NCBI GenBank assembly: GCA_025370055.1
Contig: CP073041.1
Coordinates: 3,720,001-3,784,000 of the forward strand
Reading direction: 5' to 3'
Length of the DNA stretch: 64,000 nt
Source: Woronichinia naegeliana WA131
GTDB taxonomy: Bacteria > Cyanobacteriota > Cyanobacteriia > Cyanobacteriales > Microcystaceae
The position numbers and the translations under genes were made by a program. The first letter of the stretch is position 1, and each line of letters opens with the position of its first letter. This document shows, piece after piece, positions 35,360-45,109 of the stretch. The notes beneath the pieces are model-generated. The model saw only the letters and a program-made list of their open reading frames with translations, made no database searches and was not told where the DNA came from.

Positions 35360-35472
35360 TTAGAGTTTTGGCATAATTCCCAAATATTTAGCCGCCCCGC
35401 CCAAAACAAGAAGGATTAAACCCGCCAGGATGCTTCGGTTAATAAATTCCTGAAATTCCAATCGCTTACCTA
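35360..35472 (-). pseudogene. Hendecad coiled-coil membrane protein, 3' part
   Basis: The 37 codons read GKRLEFQEFINRSILAGLIL, then LVLGGAAKYLGIMPKL and stop: one membrane segment and a short tail. The frame joins exactly to the coiled-coil part at 36604-36900 when the IS630 element and one TA are removed (SGL|GKRLEF). Confidence 0.8.
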
Positions 35473-36603
35473 TACTTCAAACGTTCATAATCTGAGATTT
35501 ATCAAAGCGTTGAAATCGTAAGGTGAGCAGAGAATCAAGCTCCTCCTTATATTTTACGTTAGCATCCTCAAGACATCCTGAAATTGCTGCAGAAAACTGC
35601 GTAAAATCTTCATAATATTTTGCGTATAAACACTTCTTCTTCACAAACTTCCACAGTCTTTCAATTAAATTCAAGTTAGGAGAATAAGGAGGTAAGTACA
35701 GTAACTCTATTCCTAATGATTCTGCCAACTCCTGCACAATTCGGCATTTTTGATAACGAGCATTGTCTAATACCAACGTAATCGGTATTAATAGTCCTAA
35801 TTCTGCTATCTTTTCTAGGAGTTCACAAACCTGAGTTCCCGTAATATAAGAACTGTTCGTTACCATAATTACTTCATGGGTAATTGCATTTAATGCTCCT
35901 AACACATTAAAACGTTTTCTCCCTGATGGTGACTTAATAAAAATCCTCTTGAAGCACCATATAAAATTTACAAATGCTCCCATTACAAAATGAGAGGCAT
36001 CTACAAAGAAAACTGCCCTTTTTCCTGCTTTTGCCTCTTCTAGCCTTGGTTCTAGCTCTTTTTCTCTATAGCTATCCTGAGCTTCTACATCTGCTTTTGA
36101 TGGAATTGTTCCCACCTTTAGACACCTCATTCCTATTGACTTTAAAAATTTTCTGACTTGCGTCGGACTTCTTTTTATTCCTGTTAATTCTTCTATTCTT
36201 TTTACTGCTTCATTTATTGTTGCTGGTGGATTTGACTCAAAATATGCCTCAATTGTCCCTTGATGCTCTGTTAACTCACTTTTCGGGCGATTAAATTTTA
36301 TTTCTTTTAGTTTTTCTATCCCGCCCTCTTGATAATCACGGATATAGCTTGTCACCGTATTTACTGAAACTCCTGCGAATTGAGCAATTTTTTGATGAGA
36401 CAATCCCTGACTTTTTAGCCATAAAACTTCCATCTTTAGCTGCACTCTAGGATGCGGGTGATTAAACCGACCGTAAGACAACAGTCTTTTGTCTTCTTCT
36501 GTAAATTCTAACTTAATCATTTCTCAGCCTCTTGACTAATTTTTCTATTTTTATTATATTATCTCTTATTTTTAGAATTCGCAACCTGTGACCGTGTTTA
36601 GTA
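35473..36603 (-). mobile_element. IS630-family element, 1131 bp, in coiled-coil gene
   Basis: It is flanked by TA (35471-35472 and 36604-36605), the IS630/Tc1 target. The ends TACTTCAAACG and CGTGTTTAGTA are imperfect inverted repeats. Transposase coding fills almost the whole element. Confidence 0.85.
35477..36520 (-). CDS. IS630 transposase
   Basis: A 347-residue protein with an N-terminal helix-turn-helix region (LSHQKIAQFAGVSVNTVTSY) and the DDE domain: VFFVDASHF (D), ITLVLDNARYQKC (D) and YLPPYSPNLNLIERLWKFVK (E), the IS630/Tc1-mariner signature. It is unbroken, so the copy may be active. Confidence 0.93.
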   Translation of the reverse strand: MIKLEFTEEDKRLLSYGRFNHPHPRVQLKMEVLWLKSQGLSHQKIAQFAGVSVNTVTSYIRDYQEGGIEKLKEIKFNRPKSELTEHQGTIEAYFESNPPATINEAVKRIEELTGIKRSPTQVRKFLKSIGMRCLKVGTIPSKADVEAQDSYREKELEPRLEEAKAGKRAVFFVDASHFVMGAFVNFIWCFKRIFIKSPSGRKRFNVLGALNAITHEVIMVTNSSYITGTQVCELLEKIAELGLLIPITLVLDNARYQKCRIVQELAESLGIELLYLPPYSPNLNLIERLWKFVKKKCLYAKYYEDFTQFSAAISGCLEDANVKYKEELDSLLTLRFQRFDKSQIMNV

Positions 36604-36900
36604 TAGTCCAGATACTTTTTCATCTACAAGGCTGATTTGTCCAGAGACTTTCTCATCGACTAGCCCGATCTGTCCTGATAGCTTTTCATCGACTAGGTTG
36701 ATTTGCGCTGATAGCTTTTCATCGACTAGGTTGATTTGCGCTGATAGCTTTTCATCGACTAGGCTGATTTGTCCTGATAGCTTTTCATCGACTAGGCTGA
36801 TTTGTCCTGATAGCCTTTCTTCCATTCGGGTCTGATTGATCTTAAGGTCGCTTAGGTTTTCTCGAATATCCTTAAGATCTTTTTGGATACTACCTAGGGC
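36604..36900 (-). pseudogene. Hendecad coiled-coil membrane protein, 5' part
   Basis: The frame begins LGSIQKDLKDIRENLSDLK just inside a stop near 36905 and continues into NQTRMEERLSGQ and then an 11-residue repeat (VDEKLSGQISL). The true N-terminus is probably lost at the boundary with the adjacent MITE. With the 3' part, the protein would be a long coiled coil anchored by a C-terminal membrane helix. Function unknown; t-SNARE-like coiled-coil proteins of this look are common in cyanobacteria. Confidence 0.7.
36613..36825 (-). repeat. 33-bp tandem repeats coding an 11-residue unit
   Basis: About six and a half copies of a 33-bp unit that includes GATAGCTTTTCATCGACTAG (plus strand). Each codes V-D-E-K-L/V-S-G/A-Q-I-S/N/G-L, a hendecad coiled-coil period. 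Inner copies are identical or nearly so, which suggests recent expansion. Confidence 0.88.
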
Positions 36901-36912
36901 GTGTCATCAATC

Positions 36913-37174
36913 AGCAATTCCAAATTCAGAATGTAGCTAAAGATACAAAATCCCTGAAGTGCTTACGGTCAAGGGGTTTAATGCCAATATTTAGAATCAA
37001 TGTAATGCTCTATTTAGTGATTGATCAAGTTTGTTTGCAGGTTACTGACTCTCTAAGAGACCGAGATTCGAGGAGGGAATGCAAAAAAACTCAGAGATTA
37101 GGTTAATATCTCTTACATCCATAAAAACAAGATCGTGTCTGTATCCTATGTTACCGTTTGAATTTGGAATTACT
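36913..37174 (+). mobile_element. 262-bp MITE, copy 1
   Basis: Terminal inverted repeats AGCAATTCCAAATTC and GAATTTGGAATTACT (perfect but one base in this copy) enclose 262 bp. The same 262 bp, inverted, is at 52294-52555. No transposase is encoded. It adjoins truncated genes on both sides at both sites. Confidence 0.8.
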
Positions 37175-37402
37175 GAAACAAGAACTACATTCTTGACAAA
37201 TGAACATTTTACGTTCCCCGTTACCTTTCGTTTGATAATGAGAATGGATTTTTACTTTTTCACTATAGCAATGAGGACAGTTTTTCTTGAATAAGGCATC
37301 CTCTTTCTCTTGGCACAAGCCAACATCATTCAGGATTTCCATAGAGCTTTTCTTTAATATTGACATTGTTTTCTGTTTCCTTCTTCTTTGATATAATGAC
37401 AA
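37175..37402 (-). pseudogene. Transposase N-terminal zinc-finger fragment
   Basis: It reads NCPHCYSEKVKIHSHYQTKG then ERKMFICQECSSCFS, a CxxC...CxxC zinc finger of the type that begins several cyanobacterial transposases. The frame breaks at the MITE at 37174 and no catalytic domain remains. Confidence 0.65.
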
Positions 37403-37845
37403 TAATAATAATAGTATAATAAAAACGGGCCGATGTCTAGTCTTAAACTATTTTTCTATTTTCTCAAAGCCTTACACCATAACTTTTTCCAACTTTGATC
37501 AGACGATACCAGTTCCGGGTAGTATCCTACCAGATAAAGCCGTCCTAGAACGACGGGGTTTCAGACCCAAATTTTTGATGAACGGTGTGATTGGTAAAGT
37601 TCTGGGATAGGGCTTTGTAAGACTGGCCATCTTCTACTTTACCGACAAAATGCTTCAGGGATTTGCTCAGTTCGCGATCGCTGAGCAGAGTTGGATTTTT
37701 GACCGGATTCACCAATTCAGTTTGAGGAACCAGTAGTCCTGACCCATTCAGTTGGGCCATGCGAACCTTATGGGTGACATAGCGGGATTCACCTCAAAAC
37801 ATCGTTCTGTTTGGGATTTGATTCTACGAACAGTTTGTTGGTGTT
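37403..37845. other. Remnant region before IscB copy 2
   Basis: A minus-strand frame at 37545-37760 (71 codons, MAQLNGSGLLVPQTELVNPV, then NPTLLSDRELSKSLKHFVGK) looks protein-like and may be a gene fragment, but I cannot identify it. The frame seems to extend upstream through VTHKVR. Nothing else is seen. Confidence 0.35.
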
Positions 37846-37937
37846 CATAAGAAAAAGGTGGGAGTTTGGAAACTCAGCGTCTTCAGACCTGAGAGGAAAA
37901 ACGACTCAGGGGAATTTATTCCCCCGTAAAATATGGG

Positions 37938-39215
37938 TTAAAAACTATAGGAGTAACCATCTTTACGATGAATTGCCCGACAGTATTTATGCCCAATTCC
38001 TTGTATTAGCTGTGAGGATGTTGAAATATTGAAACTACCACTAGAACGAACAGCAACTCGTCCAACGTAAGTTCCGATTTTCTTTCCAGAAGTTACGATT
38101 GCCTTAACAATGTCACCTGTCTGAAATCCTTTAATAAACTTAAGGCGAGGGACATAACGAGATGGGAAGCCAAATTTATCGGTGCGACACATTTGACGGC
38201 ATCCATGTCCTGTTGCCTTAATCAATAAAGGCTGCTTGGTGACAATCCGTAAAGAATCAATCGTTCCTACACAAGCGGCATCCATCCAATGAGCTTTAGT
38301 TAATTTTAATCGAGTGCGATTAAACTTAGTTTGTCCACCAGATCCCGTAGAAACAGGTAATCCAGTGATCTTTAAGGCATTAAATAAAGCCCAACGGGTC
38401 GAATTAACGGCGGCGGCATCCTTTAAAGGAGACTTTGCCTGACTCAATACTCGTTTCAAGACATCAGGTTTTCCTGAAAGAAAGTCTTTAATATCCTGAG
38501 TTCCCTTGCCAATATTACAGGGTTCACAGGCTAAACAAAGATTGGAAATGCGATTAGTTCCGCCCTTCGCCTTGGGTTGAATATGCTCAACTTGGAGAGG
38601 GATGTTCTTTGCTCCACAATAGGCGCATTGACGGTTCCATTTTTCCAAGAGATATTCCCGCACTTCGTAACCCTGTAACTCTCCTTGTTGGTATTCAATA
38701 CCAGAGATTTCAGGGTTTTCCATTTTCTGTAAATCGAATCGAACCAACTCCTGAACAATGCTAGTGACAGGACAGTAACGAATCAATTTCTTGACCAAGG
38801 TTAGCGTGGTATCTACTCGATGTTGGAGACTGGGAGTTAACCATCCCTTTTCCTTTTTCCGATTAAGGAATCGAGCAGGACGATAGCGAGTTTTACGATT
38901 TCGGCGATTACGACGAATAGCGCGACGGGAATCTAAGTCGGACTTGATTTGTTGTCCTCGGTGAGATAATTCGGCTCCCCAAATGACATCTTCTCCATTG
39001 AGAATAGCAATCCCTGTTGCTTGAGAGCCTGGGTCGATTTTAAGAGTCAACGAATTGACTTCTACATCTTCTTGCTTCTCCTTGAGAATAATGGTGAAGG
39101 GATACCGACGAAATACAGCAGCTTTTTTCTGATTCAGTAACAATCGTGCTTGAGCAGGATGCACTGGATTACAAGGCTGTTTATCGGTATCAATAACAAA
39201 AACATAATTAGACAT
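37938..39215 (-). CDS. iscB: IscB RNA-guided nuclease, copy 2
   Basis: It is the same 425-residue protein as copy 1 with one visible change: Ile311 to Met in the RuvC-III motif (HWMDAACVG), between the catalytic H309 and D312. All HNH and RuvC catalytic residues are kept. The ATG is at 39215. Confidence 0.93.
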   Translation of the reverse strand: MSNYVFVIDTDKQPCNPVHPAQARLLLNQKKAAVFRRYPFTIILKEKQEDVEVNSLTLKIDPGSQATGIAILNGEDVIWGAELSHRGQQIKSDLDSRRAIRRNRRNRKTRYRPARFLNRKKEKGWLTPSLQHRVDTTLTLVKKLIRYCPVTSIVQELVRFDLQKMENPEISGIEYQQGELQGYEVREYLLEKWNRQCAYCGAKNIPLQVEHIQPKAKGGTNRISNLCLACEPCNIGKGTQDIKDFLSGKPDVLKRVLSQAKSPLKDAAAVNSTRWALFNALKITGLPVSTGSGGQTKFNRTRLKLTKAHWMDAACVGTIDSLRIVTKQPLLIKATGHGCRQMCRTDKFGFPSRYVPRLKFIKGFQTGDIVKAIVTSGKKIGTYVGRVAVRSSGSFNISTSSQLIQGIGHKYCRAIHRKDGYSYSF

Positions 39216-39450
39216 AGATAACTCCAATTTCTTGGGTAATGTTAGCCTCGGTAATGTTTTAAGAGCTTGTTAGGCTGAAAGCACTTCCTTAACCCCGTAA
39301 AGATGTTTAACTTTCAACAACACAGCGACAAACTGGCTACGCATTCGTCGGTGTTATGACTCAAAAAACGTAGTCCTCGAAGGACTTAACCTGGTCAGCT
39401 AACTGAAGTTAGAGGCACGAAGCCCACGTACTTCAGTCGGGGGTGCTGAC
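39216..39450 (-). ncRNA. IscB omega-RNA, copy 2
   Basis: Matches the omega-RNA region of copy 1 except in the terminal hairpin, where CGGGGG is CGTGGG and one of six stem pairs is lost. The predicted guide is the minus-strand flank ending AATATCCAGTCCATCCT. Confidence 0.72.
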
Positions 39451-39802
39451 AGGATGGACTGGATATTATTTGGGGAGTACTCATCGGAAACAGCCCTCCT
39501 GGCTCAAATTAGGATTCAAATAGTAATGGGCTGAGAGTTTATTCTATCTAAAGTTTTTGCGCGTCAGTCGGGATCTTCGCTTCCGTAAAGTCCAAATAGC
39601 TTTCTGAGAATTCACGTCGGTGCTAAGATCGGGCTAATCAGCTAGAAAACTCTTAATTTTGCAGCTTTCAATTCAAAGCTAAGGCATCAAAATACCAAAT
39701 GTATGTGATCCAGATCACAATATAAGGACAGATGATGTTAATTATTGGTTTTCCCATTGTATATCAATATTTCCCAAGCGGTTTGGTTAATTCTGTTTAA
39801 AA
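39451..39802. other. Intergenic between IscB copy 2 and murF
   Basis: The first 63 bp hold a short plus-strand open tail (QDGLDIIWGVLIGNSPPGSN, stop) that could be the end of a gene cut by the element. The rest has no frame. An AT-rich murF upstream region follows. Confidence 0.4.
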
Positions 39803-41173
39803 ATGCCCCTAAATCTTGCCCTTTTTCAACTCCGTGAAATCTTGGATATTTCCCCTGAAAATATTTTGAACTTATCCGTGGATTTGCGGATGCAAAAGAT
39901 CAGCACAGACTCTCGTACCTTAGAACCCGGAGATATTTTTCTTGCACTTCGGGGGGAAAGTTTTGATGGTCATCGCTTCCTAGAAATAGCCATTCAAAAG
40001 GGGGCGATCGCCTTGATTGTGGAGGAACCTTTACCCTTAGCAAAATCCAGTGCAGTTACCCAGTTTGTTGTTCCCCATACCCTGATTGCTTATCAGAAAA
40101 TTGCCCATTGGTGGCGCAATCAATTTCAAATTCCTATCGTCGGTGTAACCGGTTCCGTTGGCAAAACCACAACCAAAGAATTAATTGCTGCTGTCTTATC
40201 AAAATATGGTCAGGTGCATAAAACTGAGGCTAATTACAATAACGAAATTGGTGTACCGAAAACCCTGTTAGAGATAACAACCAATCATGACTACGCCATC
40301 ATTGAAATGGCAATGCGCGGGCGAGGGGAAATTGCTTTACTCACTCAGATTGCTCAACCGACTATCGGCTTAATTACCAATGTCGGGACTGCCCATATTG
40401 GTCGTCTAGGCTCTGAACAGGCGATCGCTGAAGCGAAATGTGAATTATTAGCCGAAATGCCCGCCAGCAGTATGGCTATTTTGAACGCGGACAATGAGCG
40501 ATTATGTCGAACGGCAAAAACCTTATGGTCGGGTCAGACGCTAACCTATGGATTAACCCAGGGAGATATGCGGGGAGAATTATTAGATGCTCAAAGATTG
40601 CGGGTTGAAAATCAGGTTTTTCCCTTGCCGTTGCCCGGTGCTCATAATGCCTCTAACTATCTCGCTGCTTTAACTGTCGCCCAAGTTTTAGGATTGGACT
40701 GGCAACCCTTTACCCAGGGCTTAACGGTTAATTTACCTGGGGGGCGGGCCAGACGGGACACCATCGGTGCGGATATTTTGTTATTGGATGAAACCTATAA
40801 CGCCGGTTTGGAATCCATGTTGGCGGCCCTGCAATTGTTAAAGGAAACCCCCGGCCAGCGTCAGATTGCGGTGCTGGGAGCCATGAAGGAGTTAGGAGAG
40901 CGATCGCCGGAATTTCATCGACGGGTAGGGGAGCGGGTCAAACAATTAGGCATTGACCGTCTGTTTATTTTGGCCAATGACCCTGAAGCAGAAGAGATAG
41001 CCCTGGGGGCCAAGAGCATGACCATTGAATTATTTAACACCCATGAATCTCTTAGCCAACGTTTACAGGCCTTTCTCGGAACGGGCGATCGCGTTCTCTT
41101 TAAAGCCTCCCATTCGGTGGGATTAGATCGGGTGGTTGAACAATTGCGTCAAGCAGAGCAAAAGGCCATTTAG
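39803..41173 (+). CDS. murF: UDP-MurNAc-tripeptide--D-Ala-D-Ala ligase
   Basis: A 456-residue Mur ligase. The ATP loop GVTGSVGKTTTKEL is at about 114-127, followed by TEANYNNEIGVPKTLL, MAMRGRGEI, and LLDETYNAGLESMLAAL with AVLGAMKELGERS in the C-terminal domain. MurF adds D-Ala-D-Ala to complete the peptidoglycan precursor. It stands alone and looks complete. Confidence 0.96.
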   Translation: MPLNLALFQLREILDISPENILNLSVDLRMQKISTDSRTLEPGDIFLALRGESFDGHRFLEIAIQKGAIALIVEEPLPLAKSSAVTQFVVPHTLIAYQKIAHWWRNQFQIPIVGVTGSVGKTTTKELIAAVLSKYGQVHKTEANYNNEIGVPKTLLEITTNHDYAIIEMAMRGRGEIALLTQIAQPTIGLITNVGTAHIGRLGSEQAIAEAKCELLAEMPASSMAILNADNERLCRTAKTLWSGQTLTYGLTQGDMRGELLDAQRLRVENQVFPLPLPGAHNASNYLAALTVAQVLGLDWQPFTQGLTVNLPGGRARRDTIGADILLLDETYNAGLESMLAALQLLKETPGQRQIAVLGAMKELGERSPEFHRRVGERVKQLGIDRLFILANDPEAEEIALGAKSMTIELFNTHESLSQRLQAFLGTGDRVLFKASHSVGLDRVVEQLRQAEQKAI

Positions 41174-41219
41174 TCCCATGTAGGGTTGGTCTTGGCGATC
41201 GCTTTTTTCTTTTTAGGAA

Positions 41220-42986
41220 TTACATTCTTTCTAGCAAAGGAATGCCCAACAATGACAAGCCCAATGCCAAAGTTCGAGCCGTTAAATCACAGAGAATTAA
41301 GCGGGAGGTTTTTACTGGATCTTCTGCTTTTAAAACGGGGCAACTTTCATAGAATTGATTAAATTTTTTGCTCAGTTCATAGAGATAATCACAGAGACGA
41401 TTGGGTAATAAACTCGTTTCGACTTCCTTGATCACCTCCGTTAATTGTAATAACGCCTTTGCTAATGCCAATTCGCTGACTTCCTGAAGTAAAACGGGCG
41501 CGCCTTCCCCTAAAGCTTGCAAATTAATTTGACCTTCACGGCTAATGCTTTTAATGCGTGCGTAGGCGTAGAGCATATAGGGGGCCGTATTGCCCTGTAA
41601 TGCCAACATTTTCTCGTAGCTAAATACATAATCACTACTGCGATTTTGGCTTAAATCAGCATATTTAACCGCCGCAATTCCCACCACTTGAGCAACATTG
41701 GCAATAAATTCAGGCTCTTCCTGTCTTCCTTCTTCCTGAAGTCGTTTTTCTAGATCTTGACGGGCATGATTAACTGCTTCTGTTAATAAATCTTTTAAGC
41801 GAATCGTTTCTCCCGATCGCGTTTTTAATTTTTTGCCATCCTCACCCTTTACTAAGCCAAAGGGCACATGAACAACGGTAATGGATTTGGGTAAAATTCC
41901 CGCTTTACGAGCGACTTGAAAAACCTGAGCAAAATGATTTCCCTGACTGGCATCAGTCACATAAATAATCTTGGTCGCTTGATCACTTTGAATACGATAC
42001 TTTAAGGCGGCTAGATCTGTTGTTGCGTAGTTATAACCACCATCGGATTTTTGAATAATTAAAGGTAAAGGATTACCCTCTTTATTGGTGAAACCGTCTA
42101 AAAAGACGCACTTTGCCCCCTGATCCTCTGTTAATAAACCAATGGTTTCTAATTCGCTCACAACAGTGGCTAAAAGAGGATTATAAAACGATTCTCCCCG
42201 CTCCATTAGAGAAATATTCAGTAACTCGTAAATGACTTGAAATTCTCGACGGGATTGTTCACAGAGTAATTGCCAGGCCTTGAGACTGAGGGGATCACCA
42301 GCTTGTAGGGTCACAACGGCTTGACGGGCAGCTTCCTTGAACTGTTCATCAGCATCAAAACGAATTTTTGCCTGTTTGTAAAAAGTAACTAAATCTCCTA
42401 GATCAAGCACATCTGCCTGGGTTAAGGCATCAGGGTAAACTTCTTTTAAATAGGTGATTAACATCCCAAATTGAGTTCCCCAATCGCCCACATGATTGAG
42501 GCGCAGCACTTCATAACCTCGAAATTCTAAAACACGCGCAATGGAGTCACCAATAATGGTTGAGCGCAGATGGCCAACGTGCATTTCCTTGGCAATATTG
42601 GGACTGGAAAAATCCACAATCACCCGTTCTGGTGGAAGAATTTTTTCTACCCCTAGACGGGAATCCTGCCGCATCTGTTTAATTTGAGAGGAGACATAGC
42701 CAGATTTCAGGCTTAAGTTGATAAAACCAGGGCCAGCAATGGTTAACGGTTCACAAATTTTATTAATTTCTTCTGGCTTAATCGCAGCAATAATCTGTTC
42801 GGCGATCGCCCTGGGTTGCTGTCCTAAGATTTTGGCTAACGGTAGAGCGAGATTGCATTGAAAATCTCCAAATTTCGGGTTAGTCGCTGGAACAATCACG
42901 GGGGTAGGATAATCTTGTTCTTCTCCCAATAATTGAGTTAAAGCTGGGATAAAAATTTCATTTAACTGTTCAATAATAGATTTCAT
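41220..42986 (-). CDS. argS: Arginyl-tRNA synthetase
   Basis: A 588-residue class I synthetase. The HIGH motif is HVGH in [14 protein letters not shown]. The second signature region is [17 protein letters not shown], lacking a classical KMSKS as usual for ArgRS. The ArgRS N-terminal Add-1 domain and the C-terminal DALR domain ([20 protein letters not shown]) are present. Essential core gene. Confidence 0.97.
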   Translation of the reverse strand: MKSIIEQLNEIFIPALTQLLGEEQDYPTPVIVPATNPKFGDFQCNLALPLAKILGQQPRAIAEQIIAAIKPEEINKICEPLTIAGPGFINLSLKSGYVSSQIKQMRQDSRLGVEKILPPERVIVDFSSPNIAKEMHVGHLRSTIIGDSIARVLEFRGYEVLRLNHVGDWGTQFGMLITYLKEVYPDALTQADVLDLGDLVTFYKQAKIRFDADEQFKEAARQAVVTLQAGDPLSLKAWQLLCEQSRREFQVIYELLNISLMERGESFYNPLLATVVSELETIGLLTEDQGAKCVFLDGFTNKEGNPLPLIIQKSDGGYNYATTDLAALKYRIQSDQATKIIYVTDASQGNHFAQVFQVARKAGILPKSITVVHVPFGLVKGEDGKKLKTRSGETIRLKDLLTEAVNHARQDLEKRLQEEGRQEEPEFIANVAQVVGIAAVKYADLSQNRSSDYVFSYEKMLALQGNTAPYMLYAYARIKSISREGQINLQALGEGAPVLLQEVSELALAKALLQLTEVIKEVETSLLPNRLCDYLYELSKKFNQFYESCPVLKAEDPVKTSRLILCDLTARTLALGLSLLGIPLLERM

Positions 42987-43092
42987 AGGATTTTATCTTG
43001 TTCCTGACGATTCACCACCCTCTAAATAAATAAGGACAGAAATAACGCCTGTCCTCAATCATTTTTTTAAACCATAGTAGATAGTAGAGCGA

Positions 43093-43446
43093 TTAATTGC
43101 TACCACTAAAAACAACTTCAGAAAACTTACCCTGGGCTTCGGCCATCGAAATTTGCTTGTTATGGTTTTTTAAATCTTGCCAGAAGTTAATCACCTCAGT
43201 GGCTTGGTTTAACACTTCAATGCGATCTATTTCTGCAATCCAGTGCTTCGCCTCTAATTCATCTTTCAATTGCTGCCAAGCATCATGACGGGGCCAAAAG
43301 AAATAGGCTGTTAACGGACTGGTTCCTTTCCCGACGACTTGATCGACGGCGATCGCAACATTTTGATCTAACCAAAGAACTTTAAGAATAAATTTGGTCT
43401 CCAATGACCCCTCCAAGCAATCCACAGGACGATTTTGAGTTAGCAT
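43093..43446 (-). CDS. Ribosomal protein PSRP-3/Ycf65
   Basis: A 117-residue protein with [20 protein letters not shown], the [21 protein letters not shown] core and [13 protein letters not shown], which are typical of plastid-specific ribosomal protein 3 (Ycf65) found in cyanobacteria and plastids. It belongs to the small subunit. Confidence 0.93.
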   Translation of the reverse strand: MLTQNRPVDCLEGSLETKFILKVLWLDQNVAIAVDQVVGKGTSPLTAYFFWPRHDAWQQLKDELEAKHWIAEIDRIEVLNQATEVINFWQDLKNHNKQISMAEAQGKFSEVVFSGSN

Positions 43447-43476
43447 GACAATTCTCCATTGTAACCTAAATATACC

Positions 43477-44088
43477 CTAGTTAAGTACCGTGCGGCTATT
43501 GTACAGGCTCATCGTTTTTTCCACTCCTACCCGCAGACTCGATTCGACTGCCTCCACAGCCAGAGCTAAACTTTGTTTTACCAGTATTTCTTCCTCTGGC
43601 CGAAAGCGTCCTAAAACGTGGGAAATGGTTTCCGTATTATCCTGAGACTTGCCAATGCCCAAGCGCAGTCGCGGAAAATCCTGACTATTGAGGTGACTAA
43701 TAATGGATTTCATGCCATTGTGTCCTCCCGCCGAACCTGATAACCGTAAACGCAGTCGCCCCAATGGTAAATCCATATCGTCGTAGATGACCAAGAGGGA
43801 TGTGGGTGTGAGTTTATACCAGTCCATCACCGCTCGTACGGCTTGTCCAGAACGATTCATATAGGTATTGGGCTTAAGTAGTCCTACCTTATTTCCCTGT
43901 ACCATCACTTCAGCAAAATGCCCCTGAAAACGGCGGTTTTCTAGGCAATTACCATGCCAAGCTTGAGCCAACGCATCTAGGACTTCAAAGCCAATGTTAT
44001 GGCGGGTTTTAGCATACTTCGCTTCTGGGTTGCCCAATCCAACAATTAAACGGGGAATGATTCGCTGATCGGCGATCGCATCAGTCAT
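43477..44088 (-). CDS. pth: Peptidyl-tRNA hydrolase
   Basis: A 203-residue enzyme with LIVGLGNPEAKYAKTRHNIG (N20 and catalytic H30), PNTYMNRSGQAV, DDMDLPLGRLRLRL and the GGHNGMKSI loop. It recycles peptidyl-tRNA released from stalled ribosomes. The DUF2811 gene ends 3 bp upstream, so the two are probably co-transcribed. Confidence 0.96.
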   Translation of the reverse strand: MTDAIADQRIIPRLIVGLGNPEAKYAKTRHNIGFEVLDALAQAWHGNCLENRRFQGHFAEVMVQGNKVGLLKPNTYMNRSGQAVRAVMDWYKLTPTSLLVIYDDMDLPLGRLRLRLSGSAGGHNGMKSIISHLNSQDFPRLRLGIGKSQDNTETISHVLGRFRPEEEILVKQSLALAVEAVESSLRVGVEKTMSLYNSRTVLN

Positions 44089-44091
44089 AGT

Positions 44092-44316
44092 TTAGTCAGG
44101 TTGTTTAAACAGGGTTTCCAAATAAACCCGCGCACAGGCTTGGTAGTTTGGAGAAGTCTGTCCCCCATAGCTTCCCTCATTTTGCAGCAAAAATAACGAT
44201 AGGGCCGCAGAGAATACCCGATCTAAATCCCAGTTAGGATGTTTCTCTAGATATTTGGTCAGAGATTCATGTAAATCTTCGGGAATTTCCGCAAAAATGC
44301 TAACAGATGTATCCAT
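44092..44316 (-). CDS. DUF2811 protein
   Basis: A 74-residue protein from the ATG at 44316 (MDTSVSIFAEIPEDLHESLT), although an upstream in-frame start at 44349 exists. It matches DUF2811, a family restricted to cyanobacteria, with the NWDLDRVFSAALSLFLLQN segment. Function unknown. It is immediately upstream of pth. Confidence 0.8.
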   Translation of the reverse strand: MDTSVSIFAEIPEDLHESLTKYLEKHPNWDLDRVFSAALSLFLLQNEGSYGGQTSPNYQACARVYLETLFKQPD

Positions 44317-44349
44317 ACTCGCCTCAGTCAAATTCAGAAACTCCCTCAC

Positions 44350-44863
44350 AAATTGTTTGCTCCTAGGGACAAATCCTGGATGAGCGGTGAGGTTATTTAG
44401 GTGTGCCCATTATTTTTAGCGGGGAATGAGGGGACTTGTCAATGCTACAGAATGTTACAGAATTTCTAAATATTTTATTTGCCTAACGAGAAAATAGGTA
44501 TTTGAGCCACTTTTTTGTTACACAACTTTACAAGAACTCAGTGTCTAGAGTCATCACTTCTCACGATTGTCGTATTCCCCAGCCGAGAAGAATGACCAGG
44601 CAAGGGACTACTATCCCTAGGGGGGAGTCCACCAATCTGGCCCCTATACCTAGCTTCAGGCACAAACAAGAGTATTTGTCTTTGGGGAAAAATGTCTATT
44701 CCCTGGGGAAAAACTGTCAAAACTGGGGAATAGTCTGGGGACTAGTTGAGGAAAAAGGAGGTAAAAAGCGGTGTTAAAAATAAGAATTACAAAATTTTCG
44801 TCATTGCTTTGCTGTATGTAACAATTTACAGAGAAAACCCTCGTGAAGCCCTGAGACAAAATT
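44350..44863. other. 514-bp intergenic region upstream of ndhO
   Basis: Open frames here are not protein-like. GGGGAA-type short repeats lie at 44680-44735. No RNA gene is recognised. The ndhO promoter must lie in the 3' part. Confidence 0.5.
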
Positions 44864-45082
44864 ATGGCGGTTACAATTAAGAAAGGTGCGTTAGTTCGAG
44901 TTATCCGGGAACAATTGGAAAATAGTCTAGAGTCCCAAGCCAGCGATCGCCGTTTGCCCAATTATCTTTTTGAGAGCAAGGGAGAAGTGCTAGACCTCAA
45001 GGAAGACTATGCCCTAGTGCGCTTCTATGTTCCTACCCCCAGTGTTTGGTTACGCATCGATCAGCTAGAAGTGGCTAGTTAA
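44864..45082 (+). CDS. ndhO: NAD(P)H-quinone oxidoreductase subunit O
   Basis: A 72-residue NdhO with [20 protein letters not shown], then [20 protein letters not shown] and [18 protein letters not shown]. It is a peripheral subunit of the photosynthetic NDH-1 complex, found only in oxygenic phototrophs. mdh follows 27 bp later. Confidence 0.96.
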   Translation: MAVTIKKGALVRVIREQLENSLESQASDRRLPNYLFESKGEVLDLKEDYALVRFYVPTPSVWLRIDQLEVAS

Positions 45083-45109
45083 CCTAAATAATCCCAAGGG
45101 GTTTTCCCT

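Larger units (their letters stand above)
37846..39450 (-). mobile_element. IscB element, copy 2
   Basis: It has the same length (1605 bp) as 6505-8109 with only a few substitutions. Ends are CATAAG at the left and GTGCTGAC at the right (plus strand). The flanking sequences differ completely from copy 1, so this is an independent insertion. Confidence 0.85.

Noticed and set aside
44502-44777. 91-codon frame upstream of ndhO
   Set aside because: Low-complexity peptide with no ribosome site and an overlapping opposite frame of equal quality; regarded as chance.
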